Source of the DNA: Rhyacophila brunnea
Taxonomy: Eukaryota > Arthropoda > Insecta > Trichoptera > Rhyacophilidae
Assembly (NCBI GenBank): GCA_022495005.1
Contig: JAGYXB010001002.1
Coordinates: 1,488,001-1,552,000 of the forward strand
DNA length: 64,000 bases
Direction: 5' to 3'
Positions within the stretch are counted from its first letter, which is position 1. Every line of letters begins with the position of its first letter. The notes under the pieces were generated by a model that saw only the letters and a list, made by a program, of their open reading frames with translations, was not told the DNA's origin and did not search any database. This document shows, piece by piece, positions 23,311 to 36,766 of the stretch. The translations under genes and the position numbers were made by a program.

Positions 23311-26300
23311 TCCTATCTAATTTCGACAAAATTAACTAATAGGTTTTATAAATGTTGAAGTGATCTGTGTTAATTTTGACTATCACCTATTCCTATTGTA
23401 TAGGGTAGATATATATATTTTTAATTTTTAACGTACTTTCACTTACTAATAATTTATGGTGTTTTAAAATTATGTATGTTCAATATAAAGCATGTTACAT
23501 TCTTAAATCTTGCGAATTATTCGTGGAATTAAAAAAATAGTGTATTATATTTTTTTGGTTATGGCATCATGAAAATAGTCACATTAAAATGAATAGGTAA
23601 ATATTTCACACGGACACATACATTTATTATTAGTACAGATTTAGTACATACCTACGAGTACCTAATTAGATTGTTAAAGTAAATAACTGTAATAAGCAGA
23701 AATATGCAGAAAGACCAATATACGTTGAATGAATGCCGATCAGCATAGATACTCTTGAAGGTGGTTGCAGGATGAGGCCAAAACTTACACGAGGTTGTAG
23801 TGTCAGAAAAAGAAGATAATATTGGACGACATATCCTGAGTTGCCCTTAATGAATGCTTGTAAATAGCGTGGATAAAACAAACATAATGATAATTTAAAA
23901 ATGGTTATGATTATTTAAAAATCTACGTATCTGAATTTCGGATATTTTCAAATTATTCTGTTTTGTAACTATGGTTTTCACCTTACTAGTCGCCATATTC
24001 ATGCTTAATATAAGTATACCTACGATACAACTACTATGGGAGTGTGCTAATGGATTTGAATATAAAACCAATTTACCATCAAATATGTAGACAATAGTTT
24101 TCTAAATTAATTTAGTACACTTTGTAAGTCTAAGATTTTGTATAATTAGAGCAAGTCGATGTAACGAAATAATTATAAAAAGGATATATAGAAATATAGT
24201 CCGTTTAGGATGGAAAATGTTAATTTACTTTTTAACTTAAAACCTGAAAGGTATTTTATTAAATGCAGTTTGTTAGTAGCCGTGAAACATAATCCGTATT
24301 ATGTAAAGTTCATACTTGTGTATTTTTTTTCAAACAATGCATGTCAACTTTTGTGAAAAGAATGGAATTTTCACTCTTTCTTATTATGAAAGTGTACTGG
24401 CGCTCTCAAAAATGAAGAATGGTGCTTTAACGCAAGCAAATTTTTACCTTCCGGACTTTAGTGGGAGGAACTTTTATTCCATGGCGGGCAGGATCATTAT
24501 TTCACGTTTACAATGATGAAAGGTGGGATAACCCTTTGTGCGTCTGATTTTATTATATAATGATTATCAATTATTAATTTATTAATTTCAATGTATATTT
24601 TATGTAATAATTGTAAAGAGAACATCTATATTAAAACATAAAAACAATGTTTGATACTGTTTGCACATTTAAAAAAGAGAAATTATATTAATACCGGGCA
24701 TGATGAACATAACCGTAATACATTATTGGGGGTCACTGCGTATTTTTTCTCATGTGGTGATAACTTTTATTATTTGTGAATATTTTAATTCGAAAAAAAT
24801 CCAATCGAGATATTATGTCGTTTTAATTATTCTTTATTGAATACAATACTTCATAATTGCGACTAATGCGCTATAATACTTCATCTCAGCTCAAATCAGC
24901 GTATTATCACTCACCGTTATCTAGCTTAAAGTTATTACCTAAGTTATTTTGTTTTTTTTTTGACAATTGATGGGACAATTTTAATTATCCACGATTGTTT
25001 TCTTTCAAGATTTTTCATTTGACTCCAATATTGACGCAATGATCCTTAGTCGCCGAAGCTGGAATTCCTCTCCCTTTCTGTATGCGGCTAGTCTTAGACT
25101 TGTTTTGTATTAGGAAGGTTTTTTCAAAAATGGAAGCTGATAAAAAAAAATCGATTAATATGTAGAACACTTGACTCTACAAAGCCTCTACGTGTAATTA
25201 GGGTCGTTCTGACGAAAATATTAATTATCAATGCCTTGTTTTAATCGAGTCATGTAAAAGTTGGTTTATTAGAATTATATTCATTAGTTTCACACAGTAT
25301 CGAAATATAAACCATGTAAAAGATTGTACTGATTCCCTGTACATTACCATATCCTACTCAGTATGTAATATGTACATGCAGCGTGTAGATAACATTAATA
25401 GCATCGCTGTAGACTGAGGATGACGGAATCCGTTCCGAAATGCTACAATGGTAAAGAGAATTGCACTCTCAGGGGGCATTCGAAACACACAGTCCAGCCA
25501 CCAATGAGTGACGTGTTACTCATGAAATGGAGTGTTTATAACGTTTTCGTACCAGTTTACATTTACTAAATTAACCTGATTTGGAGATTAGTCCGAAACT
25601 AACTTGTGACGGTCTCATAACTAGGAGATAGCTGTACTTTAAATAAATACATAAATATTACATTTTGTTTTATAAATTTCAAAATTATCTGTGAAATTGG
25701 TCAAATAAATATCATGATTTTTTACTTGGTCCCAAATTCTGAGAAACCAGGCTATAATAGGTATAAAATTTTGCCGTATAGAGCACCGGCACCGAAGAAT
25801 AGAGAATAGTCAGCAGTCAAATCTAGTCCATACCGGAGTGGTCATTTTGGTAGAAACTTATTTTCTGAATTTATAGAATACATATATTTTACTACGCTCT
25901 TTTTAAAAAATTAAAACCGTTCTTCGTCAAATTGACATTTATTGGACTCATTTCCAGTCTTATTACTGTCTACTCCCAAGATTTGGTGAACACATTGACT
26001 ACCAAATCTCAAAAATGGAGACTTTTTAGGCTTGGTAGGATGCTACGTCTGACAGCCAAACAAGAGAACGCGTTGATCAAGCGGGAATATTAAAAATAAT
26101 ATATTTACTTATTAATTCAAAATCTTAATTGATATACGGGGATTCGAAGGGTTAGGGCAATAAAAGTGCGGAAATGGGACAATGCAGCGGCACTTGGGCG
26201 AAATTTGCCGCAGGGGTTAAAATTAACAAGACAATTTACACTCGACACTCCGTTTTTTATTTGTTCTTAGTGCACTCCGCCCCTGGACCGGGAGTCAACC

Positions 26301-27589
26301 CATTGTTACTGAGCCCACAGCCATTCGTTTGTCTTACATTTTTGTTTGTTCGTAATAAATACATCGCACTTAGGAATTTAAGCCTTTCCTTAAAACTAAC
26401 ATAAATTTTAATTTCATTACACGCGGTCTGAATGAAAAAGTGTTTTATATAATATTCTGTTTTATAAAATTTCAGTTGAATATATTTTTCAACCATTATG
26501 AAAATAAAATCGACATCTCAGAGAGTATCCACATAAGAGACGATTTTCGGATAATAATATGACTATGTAAGAAAATCACTAATCATGAGATAATTATTTT
26601 GATATATTCTTTTCTTTCATTGTGTTAACTGTTAATAATTTTATTCATGGTGTAAATTCATTGTATTATATCCTCAAAGGCGGATGAAACCGGTCCAGAT
26701 TTATTTATTGAAAGTGGAAAAAGTATTAAAAAATTTGTGTTTTATTCAATTAATTAGTAGTATAGTACCTAGATACTTTTGGATAATTGATTTTTAAAGA
26801 ATTGTAGACTTGAGAATTTAATTAAATGTTTTACTAAAGATACATTATTTTCAGAAACCTCAGAAGCATAGATTAGGTTCATATATTATATCCTTATTTT
26901 CCCCATTTCATCAAAAAAACATCCTCATTTTTTTACTAAGACGTGGTATTTAAACTCACTTTTATTTCACTCTTAAAACTCCCGATACACCTGTGTTTTT
27001 TATTATTTTAATTATTAATTCCTAAAAAAACGCTATTTAACGTAGGTATTCCAATTTTTGCTAAAATACATAACTACTGATTTTGTATTTTAAACCGAGG
27101 TATGATAATATTTACATGAATTATTTATAGCAATCACTAAACGCAATTAATGCAATTTTAGTTATAGAAAACTTAACTTACGTGCTATTTTTTTTATTCC
27201 ATAATAAACATACACAAAAATTTAAGATTCCATTACATATTTATTAGAAAAAAATTAAATGAGATTCTTACTTACAACTTTTTTCGCTTCGCAAACATTA
27301 ATATTAAATCAAATGTAGTTTGGACAGTTCACGTAGTAAAAAAATGTGAACTTTGATCAGATCAACACTAGCTACTTCCGATGAAATATTATACATTTTC
27401 CCGCAAACATGTCCACAGTTTTTCATTTTTGTCAGCCCATTTGAACATGTTTACCTCAGAGTAATAATATAAAGGAGTGGGTATTGTTCGGTAAAATGAG
27501 GACGTATTTTTGCATATAATGCATAGTAGAACCTCAGTTTTATTATTATTAACTTAATGAAACGTTATACCATTATATTGTTCCTCAGT
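23311..27589. other. Long AT-rich stretch without identified features
   Basis: About 4.3 kb. Short open frames (23666-23881, 24316-24516, 26174-26404) lack recognisable motifs. Slightly GC-richer patches near 25390-25530 and 26140-26310 have no paired repeat ends. Regulatory DNA or introns of a flanking gene cannot be excluded. Confidence 0.4.
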
Positions 27590-27880
27590 ACGGCTACCAA
27601 ATTTAAACACAACATAGTTTCATAATCATATTTTCTACTGAATTAATTAAAAATAATTACCACTTACTTTATATTTCACACAAAACAATAAATTTCAGCA
27701 ACACATGCTTTTAGTTTTTAAATGACTAGTAATTCAAATCAATATTTACCGGCGACGTGTACAAAAATATTTAATTTAGCCGTAGAAATTATATCTTACT
27801 CTAACGCATATTGCTGAGATATAAGCGTGCCGAATGGTTTCTCACTCGCACTTATGGTTTGTTTTTGTTCGGGCCTTGAT
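27590..27880. repeat. Dispersed repeat, copy 1 (second copy at 62785-63065)
   Basis: It shares, in order, CAGTACGGCTACCA, ACACAACA, TTAGCAACAC-like, ATTACTCTAACGC, GCCGAAT and TTTCTCACTCGCACTTATG with 62785-63065. There is no open frame and there are no clear terminal repeats. The conserved end blocks suggest a defined mobile element or a solo terminal repeat, type unknown. Confidence 0.55.
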
Positions 27881-28609
27881 GGTTATACATTTTTTTTGCA
27901 AAAAGTGTAAGTATGTTAGTTCGTATAAGGCTTTACGCAATTTTCTCGTAATGTGGTAGGTACTCACGTAGTTCGTATCAAAATGGTAGAGATAAAATAA
28001 TGTAGTGGGTAATTAATCATGCAATTTTTATGTGTATTCTCAATATTATATTGGTACAACCCTGCTGGGGTAGTTGGGAAAAGAATTATATTTATTTTAC
28101 CGAGTGCGTGATTCCAGACACCCACATTTACGTGGTTTTTGGTGGTGGGTGCTCTCATCTTTTTATGCTGTTTTGTTCTATAATTTGTAAAGAAGAAATG
28201 TATTAAAGGGGAACCGGAAAAAAGTTATGTTTAAAATGTAGAAAGACAAATGAGGGCGGCTTTTGTAAGAATACTTACTATTGTGCTCGAAACGAAAAAG
28301 TGTAGCAATTAAAAAATGTAAAAATTTAAGTTTACTTTTAAAATTTCAACATTTTTAGAAATAAAATGTAAACTGCAATTACAGAATAAATTATATGAAA
28401 GAGCTAAGTTTTTTTTTATAAATTTTCAGATACTTATTTCATAAAATATCAACATAGACTAATTAAGTCTAAAGTTTTTGTTTTGACACGAGATCAATGA
28501 CATTATTAAAGGACAACACACTCAATACAGTAGCTAGAAAGTAAATTCACGCATAGCGACATTCGCACGTAGACGTTGCGTAATTTCCATTATGCGATAT
28601 CACGCATCG
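27881..28609. other. AT-rich spacer, nothing recognised
   Basis: No feature found. Confidence 0.5.
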
Positions 28610-28799
28610 GGAGTTTATAGCAATATCACCTTTATTGTAATGGCATTAGAACAGTCTTTTTAGTATCAATATTCATTTGAGCGAACCCGTTCGAACCGAA
28701 CCATTCGGCAGACCCGACATAAATCATAGGGAATTTATAGCAATATCACCTTTATTGTAATGGCGTTAGAACAGATTATGCCATTCGGCAGACCCGACA
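28610..28799. repeat. Local tandem duplication, two unequal units
   Basis: A 43-bp block starting TTTATAGCAATATCACC occurs at about 28613 and again at about 28733. A 19-bp block, CCATTCGGCAGACCCGACA, occurs at 28701-28719 and 28781-28799. The blocks keep the same order, but unit 2 lacks about 40 bp of the middle. This is a simple tandem duplication followed by a deletion in one unit. Confidence 0.75.
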
Positions 28800-29059
28800 A
28801 AAAAGTGAGCGTCATTTTTTTTCCAGGTGCTTCGTCCATATTAATGTCATTGCACGAGATAGATATTTATTCTTTTACTATACACCCATAAAAATATACA
28901 TTCTTACGTTATGTTCATATTATATTTATGATTTTATAGTAATATTTTTGTATACCTGATTCCGGAGATAATTCAAAGATATATGTATACCAGAGCTCGA
29001 AGTGGAAAATTTAATTAAATTTCTTCAACTACCGAATGATTTAATATTACCAATTATTC
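28800..29059. other. AT-rich spacer, nothing recognised
   Basis: No feature found. Confidence 0.5.
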
Positions 29060-29125
29060 ATCTAGGAGCTAGGGAGACCTTCATTCAGGAGTGGATCGAC
29101 CCCGACTGATGATGATGTTGATTCA
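29060..29125 (+). pseudogene. LINE 3' terminus (RTE-like) with TGATGATGATG tail
   Basis: The plus strand reads ETFIQEWIDPD-stop, followed by TGATGATGATGTTGATTC. The FxQxWID ending plus a GAT-type tail is typical of the last codons of RTE-clade LINEs. Only about 20 codons remain. Confidence 0.5.
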
Positions 29126-31301
29126 TCTTATATAAAATATTGGATTCTATTAATTCCGAATTATTATCAAAGTGTCAAAAATATCGTAAATAGATGTCCT
29201 TCTATATTATTTATCTTTTAAAACTATACTTATCAAAATATTAATTAATACAAACTACACAATATTATAACTAAAAGCCGGTATCTTGTGGTTATTTAGT
29301 TTTAGTTACCACTGTCAATACAAATGATAATTTAATAACATATAAATATACTTAGTAAATTACCAAATTGGATAATAGTGTCATATTTTTATAAAGCTTG
29401 ATTGCATACTGTATTTTCTAACATTTTGTTTTCGAATTGGTAGACATTACTACAGGCTGCTCAAAATTTTTTCGTCACTTATCAACATTCAGCTGTTGTA
29501 GTTGTCACTGTTTAGACGACTCTCTGACAGAATTGTTGTAACCTAATCATGTCCATATCATGTCTTATTTGTTGACGTGGGTAATAATTGTTCAGCGACC
29601 TTGTTGCATACTTCATAAAATTACTTTTTATTTGAACATAATTTGACACAATTAATCACACTCAATTTACCTATGTAAGTACCTACTTCCCAATATTTTT
29701 TGACAACTGAATACTTTCCGTAGGTATGGGGGTTTTCTTTAAATTTAAAATATCTAGCTATTTAAATACAACGCTTCATTTTTTTGGATTCTAAAGTAAC
29801 TTTCTGTAGTCGTCTTGATTTATTTTACATTGTTAGTTGGTACCTACTAGGGGCTTCAATCTTGCAATTCCGAATCTCGGGATTTTGCTAGATTTATGCA
29901 TACCGAAATCACAGGATTAAAAATAATGGAAGTCTGTGATTTTAGTGTTCAAAACTTTTACATTAAGTATTTTTTATTTGATAAAATAATTATTTTTGTG
30001 AAATATAATAAAATTATTTAATGATTTGTGATTTTTAATATTATTTACATGATATTGTGAACGTTTGTTACACTAATGACACAAATAATTGTCTTATACG
30101 TCCAACACCTGTGTTTTTTTCAGAGTTACTTAAAATTTTGTTAAAAAATAATAAAATATGTCAGTAAATGTAAATGTTAAATGCCCGAGCCGTCTTTGTG
30201 CAATAAACATAAAGACGTAAATTTTTAGGAACAAAAATTGAATTCAAAAGATTAGAATTTATTTTCATTATTATAGTCAACGTATCTCTGTATATAATAT
30301 ATATCACTGCGCTTAATGTAATCTGGTAGGTACTGTGAAGTGTATTTTCAAAATAAAATAACCAAATGGGTTGGTACGGAATTCGATAAAAATTAGCATA
30401 GTTGATAGTTGGTTATAACCTGATATCCTTTTATTTAAAATTCGTAAGGAATAACGAAACAATTTCGCTAAAATATGCGTTTGGTGTATTTATTTAGTTT
30501 ATGTTATAGTTTCATGGTATTTTTTGTTTGACTGGGAAGATGTCTTTGTAAAATACAAAGGCCACGAATATATAAACTCTTTAATTTGTATTTGACGGTA
30601 ATTTCGGTCAACTTCTGAATGCGGTTGCCCCTGTGCGATGCACATTTCGCATGTATGGCGCAGCCCTGAAAATATTTATTTATTAATTAAAAAAAGACAT
30701 ACTGATTGGATAATAAATTAATAATTCAAGACGTCCATAACATGACATTTAGAATGAAAAGAACAGATAATAGAGAAACAAGCCAACCAATTATCAATAA
30801 TAAATAATTATAGCAGAAAAACAAATTAAACAATAAAATACAATTTAAAAACAGAATGCATGGCGCATCACTAAAAATGTCTACGTACCTAGGAAGTGCA
30901 TTGACCAACCGCATAGCGATTAATATTGGTGCCTTATAAGCCTAACATGAGAAAACAGATTTTATTCAAACGAGGTAAAGACTCCAACTACGCATTTAAT
31001 TGGTGGGTGCATAAAAATTAAATTTTTTCCAGAATATCAAGGTTGGAAAATATAAGACGCGAGAGCAGGGAAAAATGCTTTAAGAGCAGAAGTGACCTAC
31101 GAAATTCAAGAGAGTGAAAGGCGAGCATGCTTGAAAAAAGATAGTCGGAAAATACTCGTTTGAGAAATTATCAAAATGAAAATAGTTATACATAATATAT
31201 GATGAAATAAAGATGTCTTGAAAATATTTCTTCTAGATACACTCTAAAAACAAACTTATAGGAAACCTCATAAGAACCCATGATAATGGTTCCATATTTA
31301 A
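29126..31301. other. AT-rich stretch with one possible hAT-like end
   Basis: TAGGGGCTTCAATCTTGC at about 29848 resembles the TAGGG end of the hAT family at 18505. GCAATCCCTA at about 32467-32476 could be an opposite end, but the flanking 8-mers do not match, so no element is claimed. Confidence 0.3.
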
Positions 31302-31309
31302 GAACACTA

Positions 31310-31493
31310 CAGTGGCGAAGGATGGAGGTAGGCTGTTAAATTGGATAGGGTTTAATTGAATTTGAAAAAACTAACCAGCACCACCTGCAAATCGTATTCT
31401 TAGTTCAATGAAAACAAATACGTATGACTGACAAAGTTTAATCTGCATTATTTATGTATAATCTTAACAGCCTACTTCCACCCATCGCCACTG
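31310..31493. mobile_element. 184-bp hAT-like element, CAGTGGCG ends (family C)
   Basis: Left CAGTGGCGAAGGATGGAGGT, right end inverse of CAGTGGCGATGGGTGGAAGT, with similarity continuing through AGGCTGTTAA. The flanks are GAACACTA and GAATACTC (6 of 8). The same family occurs at 45235-45752 with a perfect duplication, which supports the boundaries. Confidence 0.75.
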
Positions 31494-31592
31494 GAATACT
31501 CAGTAGGTACCTACTAACGATACGTAGTAACCTAGGGGCGGCAGGTTATATGAAAGTATTGTGAAGCAGGCTGGTATGGTGAAAAAGAATGG

Positions 31593-31754
31593 TGAAGCGG
31601 GCTGGTAATCAAGTTGTGGCAAATTTTCCACGTTAACATTATATTATATGGATACGTCATTATAATGACCAAAGTAAATCCTCCGTGATGCTCTGAATTT
31701 TATTTATCGCGTCGCTATTTCGCGTAAGCTGTCGGCTATTGTTAGCCCGCTTCA
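31593..31754. repeat. Short inverted repeat, TGAAGCGGGCT ends
   Basis: TGAAGCGGGCTGGTAAT at 31593 and the inverse of TGAAGCGGGCTAACAAT at 31754 enclose 162 bp. A third, direct copy of the motif (GTGAAGCAGGCTGGTAT) lies just upstream at 31561. A small TIR element is possible; no target duplication was seen. Confidence 0.4.
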
Positions 31755-31816
31755 TTTAGTTGTATGAGAAAGCCGATTCCTTGCTCCTCTTTTTATAATA
31801 CCTCTATGGTAGTACC

Positions 31817-32287
31817 CAGAGGCGGCTCTACCTTAAGGGTTCGTAGGGACCATCCCCACATCGTTATCATGTCAACAATACACGTCCGATATTTTTATCA
31901 TTGCATAATATACCTACTTTATTACGCTGACCCGGGTCACTCAGTCTCATCCCGTCGCCACAAATCTAGTTCTACAAAGGATGTGAATGGATTAGCGTTA
32001 GTGTACTCATACTGGAGAGCGAATCAAATGACCTCTATATGAAACTGATAATGATACGTCTATAATAATCATTATTATTAATTAAGTACGCTTTTTAGGC
32101 GTGATTAAGTAACGACTGAGATAATCATATTATTTTTTATGAAAAAATACTCGTTTTCTCATTAATAAAATCATATTATTATAAGTAGCTTGGTACATAT
32201 TGTATAATATATGAATGTAGGTAGGTATGTAGATTTAATAATTAATGGCTAAACCCCACCACCTAGAAAGTCGTCGAGCCGCCACTG
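31817..32287. mobile_element. 471-bp hAT-like element with perfect 8-bp duplication
   Basis: Left CAGAGGCGGCTCTACC, right end inverse of CAGTGGCGGCTCGACG. Identical 8-mers GTAGTACC lie at 31809-31816 and 32288-32295. There is no transposase. The short open frame across it (31764-32042) begins outside the element and is accidental. Confidence 0.88.
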
Positions 32288-32295
32288 GTAGTACC

Positions 32296-33028
32296 TATAC
32301 CTAACACATATTGATTCTTGAATGGGTTAGCTTATCGCATGATGAATCCTAGAAGCTTGCTTGTACGCAGATGTGTGAGTGAAAATAATTCCAGTAATTA
32401 AAATTAAAAAGTAGGTTGTAAACAATAATCCCCAAGTCCTGGGATTAAAAATTCAGTTGAATATTGCAATCCCTAGTTGTTACGACTGACTGACTTGCAT
32501 AATGTACCCAAACGTCCTTCAACCACCTGATTTTGATGATCTAACAATTTTGCAGAGTCTCGATTGCATACTTCATTATATTATTATATTATCATGTTTT
32601 GTTGTCAAATTGGCACACAAGACGGGTCCAGGAGCGTCACAAAAGGGTCACGATCGACGCGACAATGGCGCATGGCCGCGATGCTCGACCATAATGGGCC
32701 ATCATTCAATTGATTTGATGAAAATAGCGATGTATCTCTAATAATATTATTAGTTTATTACCTAAGGCAGTACCAATTGATGCTTATGCCACCCCATTAT
32801 TTCGCTAATCGGCAATGTCCAATAAACATGATTATTATTACGATGCTGTTATCATTTATTACAGTTTGTTTCCATTCTATAGAGATGTATTAATATTATT
32901 ATTAACTGATAATAGTATCAGTTTTAGATACATATTAATTTCGAAGACCAGATACAGCACGTCATGTCGAGAATAATAATATTATTTAATAAGGTCAACG
33001 TTATTATACTTAATGCCACTGGGTGTGT
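32296..33028. other. AT-rich spacer, nothing recognised
   Basis: A GC-richer patch near 32620-32700 has no recognisable motif. Confidence 0.4.
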
Positions 33029-33413
33029 CAGGGGTTCGAACCGGAATCGTTATTTTTGTAGAAATGAAAATTGGAACCGAACCGAAAATAATATAGTTTT
33101 TTTGGTTCAGTACATGTTTAAATACGCGCGTACATAATTCTCATATTTATAATAATATATTATTTAAAAAAAATACATCTACGGCCATGCGGTGCAGCAT
33201 AACCATTGATTTCGGAGCGTGACGCCAGGATATCATATAAGTACCTAGGTAATATAGAATGTTCTAAATTTTTTTAATACAAATAAAAACATTTAAAACT
33301 TAATCAATCGGTATTTTTCGAAACGAAAACTGGAACCGAACCGATATATATATATTTTTACTTGAACCGGAATGAAAACCGAAACGAAAAATAATAACGG
33401 TTAGAAGCCCTTG
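33029..33413. mobile_element. 385-bp hAT-like element with GAACCGGAA subterminal repeats
   Basis: The left end, CAGGGGTTCGAACCGGAA, and the inverse of the right end, CAAGGGCTTCTAACCG, are related. Both halves are filled with GAACCGAACCG/CGGTTCCGG-type words in opposing orientation. No matching 8-bp flank is visible, so the duplication has decayed or the element has been rearranged. The minus strand ending at 61160 starts CAGGGCTCTTAATGTACCG and may be a relative. Confidence 0.55.
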
Positions 33414-35060
33414 TTTAATTAACGAGTGTAGGTAAATATGGAAAAAAATAATCACGTATCAAAGAATATGTTATTTTCAATAGTTATGTATGCATCATAA
33501 AAGTGTGTCATGTAAACGAAACGTGCATTCAATATTGGTAATATTTGAGGAAATTCCGGTGCCTCGCAGTTTTGCGCCTCTGTCTTTGTATTAATTTGAT
33601 CACCATTTTTTATCAATAACAAGTATTAATAAGCAGCATTATGGATGTCTGGCATGCATTTGATAAGGTATTTTTTTATCCAATGCACGCTCCTTTATTG
33701 TATTATTTGAGTCTGCTTTTCTATTAATCTAAACGTCTGGAAATGCATGCATTGATAAACTTTGTTTTATATAGAATCATAGTAGCTTTTCAAATCAGTA
33801 TCAACTCAGCAAGCATCGACTGCATTTAATCAATGTCTCAAATCAGACTGTTAACGAGTTATTGTCCAACACATAATCTATTATATATATATTACATTAT
33901 CATAAAGCCAGTTTAAATATAAATAAGTGTAACACCGGAGGCTTTGTATTTCTTGGGATTGATGGTCTGACCTTCATTAAAAGTCATAATATAGGTACCA
34001 CACGTTACTTCAATTTTTCGCTCATGGTGACCGCCTTCATATTTCTATCTTATGAATCGATTCATTACATTTTTCAAATTACTTTTTTATTCTACATTGG
34101 ATTTAATTAATATTGGATTCTTAAATTTCAATATCTTTAGATAATGTAGTTGTTAGAATTAATTAGCATGCGTTCGTTATAGATGGATTGGCAGCATAAC
34201 GGAGTACTCACCCGGTCAGTCAAAGATTTTTTTAGGTTTTTAAAGTTAAAATATATTTTATATCTTTAATTGAAAACGTCTTGAAGATGATTGAAAGATA
34301 AAGCCGGTCTTGGCGTAAATTTAAATAAATGTGATTATAATGGTGTATTTACAATTAAACAAAATTACCTTCAAAATGAAGCGTTTGTTATTTTGTGATT
34401 AGGTACTGGTTGATTTTCATTTATCTCAAATTTTAAGTAGAAAGTCTTGAGAAAGTTATATTATCCATCGGGTTGAATATTATTAATGTTATAAATTAAC
34501 ATATTAAATAAATAATTGTAACTATATTAAATAATAATGCATTTTGATAGATACTTGTATCTTGATTACTGTATATTTACTTAAGTAATTTTAGAGCGCG
34601 GGATATAAATACATAGGTAGACAGCATGTCAGAACCTATATTTTTTGTATTGTTAAGGTAAAACAAAATTTCCGTTGCAAATAAGTCATACTTCAGGCTG
34701 TACCTGCCGCCAATCTTTAAGTCCAAACGAAGGTGTCTACAGAAACGTCTTTGTAAAAAGTGCCATAGGCATAATGATAGCGTATGTGATGAGTCGTGGA
34801 GACTGGCTGTGATAGCAGATGGACTAATCGACACCTTTATGACCCATGGCTATAAGTGAGGGTGTGGTATAGATAATCAGGTTTATTGTAGGGTCGTGAT
34901 GAGTTGTACCGTATGTACCAGGATTTGAAATTTTCCATCTACAAAACGTTGCTGAGACTGAACTGTATAGGTCAGTGTATATAGTATCAAAAATGGTCCT
35001 CATTGAGAACCCGGGAAGAAATATACTAGTCAGAAGGCCGCGGATCATAAGGGAAAGGTA
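33414..35060. other. Unassigned stretch, partly GC-richer
   Basis: 34680-35060 has more G+C and some open frames on both strands, but no motif I can name. It may belong to the mariner-like remnant that follows. Confidence 0.35.
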
Positions 35061-35084
35061 GTGAAGATATATTATGCAACAGTC

Positions 35085-35330
35085 ATTCTCAACGTTTTTT
35101 ATCGAGAACAGGTTACAGAGAATTGCGCTGGTTGGAGGAAAACAGTGGATACGACCAAGGTTCGAATTGAGATGTATTGGCAAATGATAACTTACTTTTT
35201 GTGGCCAGAAATAAATGATTTCGATGTTTCAAATAGGATGGGGTCACATACAACTCGTGAAACACTGGCTTTATTGCATGTAAAAATCAAATGCGTACTA
35301 GAACTTGGATACACATTAACTATTCCATTT
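35085..35330 (+). pseudogene. mariner-like transposase remnant
   Basis: The plus strand encodes MITYFLWPEINDFDVSN, then directly GSHTTRETLALLHVKI. Mariner transposases have a FxWPxI/L stretch, then an aromatic-QQDGA segment with a catalytic Asp, then the HT...LL stretch. Here the middle segment with the catalytic Asp is deleted. The rest of the protein is missing on both sides, so this is a dead fragment. The sequence just after it (CCGTACTATGATTATAGTA, near 35370) may belong to another element. Confidence 0.5.
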
Positions 35331-35439
35331 GAGTCATTTTATGCAACATTGGATTAATGTTGCCAACCGTACTATGATTATAGTATTTGTACCATAATTT
35401 TGGTCCGCGTACTATGTACGATGTTAAACAGGTATAGTA

Positions 35440-36144
35440 CACCTAAAACACTCTAACTTTTAATATCGGAAAAAAGTTTTTCTTTCTTGAAAATTACCTA
35501 AATTTGATTTGAATAATATTTTTGAAAATATAACTGCGCCAAAGACCCGACGCATTTCAGGCTCCAAAATTAGAAAAACGTAATATTAGAATATATATAA
35601 ATGACTTTCAATTAATATACTGGCATATAAGAGTGTCAATTTACATTTTGATTGTCATATTAGTAGACACAAAAGACAGATCACCTCCAAGATTTATGGT
35701 CTAACGAGGTCTGAGGAGATATTATAAATGATTATGGGACGTGAGCTAAATTGATCGAGAAGCATGTAATGCATCTTGGACGCTGTACTGACCTATTGAT
35801 GCCCATAATAATGGTTTATAACGGGAGCTCTATAATGTTATAATGACATTCTTCAAGCTGACAAACGAAATACAATATTCTTAAAATATTATACGTAACG
35901 GGTTTTAACGAATTTAATTATTATTTTTGTCTCTGAAATATAACGTTTTTTTAGAATGTCGATTACAAACTTCGAAAAAGTCAAACTTAAAAAAATATAT
36001 TCATATTTCATGGTTTGGCTGAGTGGGGATGGAATTGGTATGTAAAAATGTTTGCCAAGATGATTAATTAGGAAACGGAAATAACCATGCATATACCTAC
36101 ATATAAGATTCCGCAAGCATAATGAAATAATTAGAGTGTGTGTA
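35440..36144. other. AT-rich spacer, nothing recognised
   Basis: No feature found. Confidence 0.5.
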
Positions 36145-36416
36145 TATAATTCGTCTCTGTTCTGGCAGAACACACTAACTGAAGAATACTAGTTTTGATT
36201 AATTTGACTTTGAAGTTATTAAAATGTTTAAAATGGTCTATCATGTGAGTTTATTAAGTAATCGTAAAAAGGATGACTTTAAAATAATGACTGTTTATTT
36301 ATTAAGAAGGTTTCCAGACGGTAAAGTTTGAAATAAGGAACATTTTGGTATAACTAACTCAAGATGTCATTTTTTCGAATTAGCGTCTTCTGCCAGAACA
36401 GTGACGAATATTATAT
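36145..36416. repeat. Inverted repeat ~272 bp, TTCTGGCAGAA arms
   Basis: ATTCGTCTCTGTTCTGGCAG near 36149 and the inverse of ATTCGTCACTGTTCTGGCAG near 36410 face each other. Arm similarity is about 30 bp and extends inward as GAACACACTAACT against GAAGACGCTAATT. The arms begin in TATAA-like sequence, so a TA-inserting short element is possible but unproven. Confidence 0.5.
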
Positions 36417-36557
36417 GTGGAAAATGTACAGGTAAAGAGGCTGATAGGGAATAGAAAATAGTCAACGTGACAAAGATGTGTTTAGTAATTAATTAATAAA
36501 TGTAGATATTATATCCTCTATAATAATAATTAAGTTTCAAGTCAGTATTCCAAAAGG

Positions 36558-36766
36558 TGCACACGATTGCCGATAAGTTTACACGTCGGCTTATGATGTC
36601 GTGAATCTCAGGTTTGAATCTTGGGTCTGGCGTATTGTTTTTCAATTTGTGTTTGGAGTCAAAGTATGCACCTAATAGGCCTAATAACAAAAATCTGTTA
36701 ATACAAACCTCCACTTTATTGTGGCCCATTATGATCTTGTTCACATCAGACATAGTCAAAAGAAAG
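36558..36766 (+). mobile_element. tRNA-derived SINE, family 1, diverged copy
   Basis: The plus strand keeps the B-box (CAGGTTTGAATCTTGGGTCT), the motif TATTGTTTTTCAATTTGTGT, and AATACAAACCTCCACTTTAT, matching the SINE at 41499-41749. The A-box is eroded and the poly(A) tail is gone. This is an older copy. Confidence 0.75.

Noticed and set aside
29848..32476. A 2.6-kb hAT element with TAGGG ends
   Set aside because: The two ends are only loosely similar and the flanking 8-mers do not match; younger elements lie between, so no boundary can be supported.
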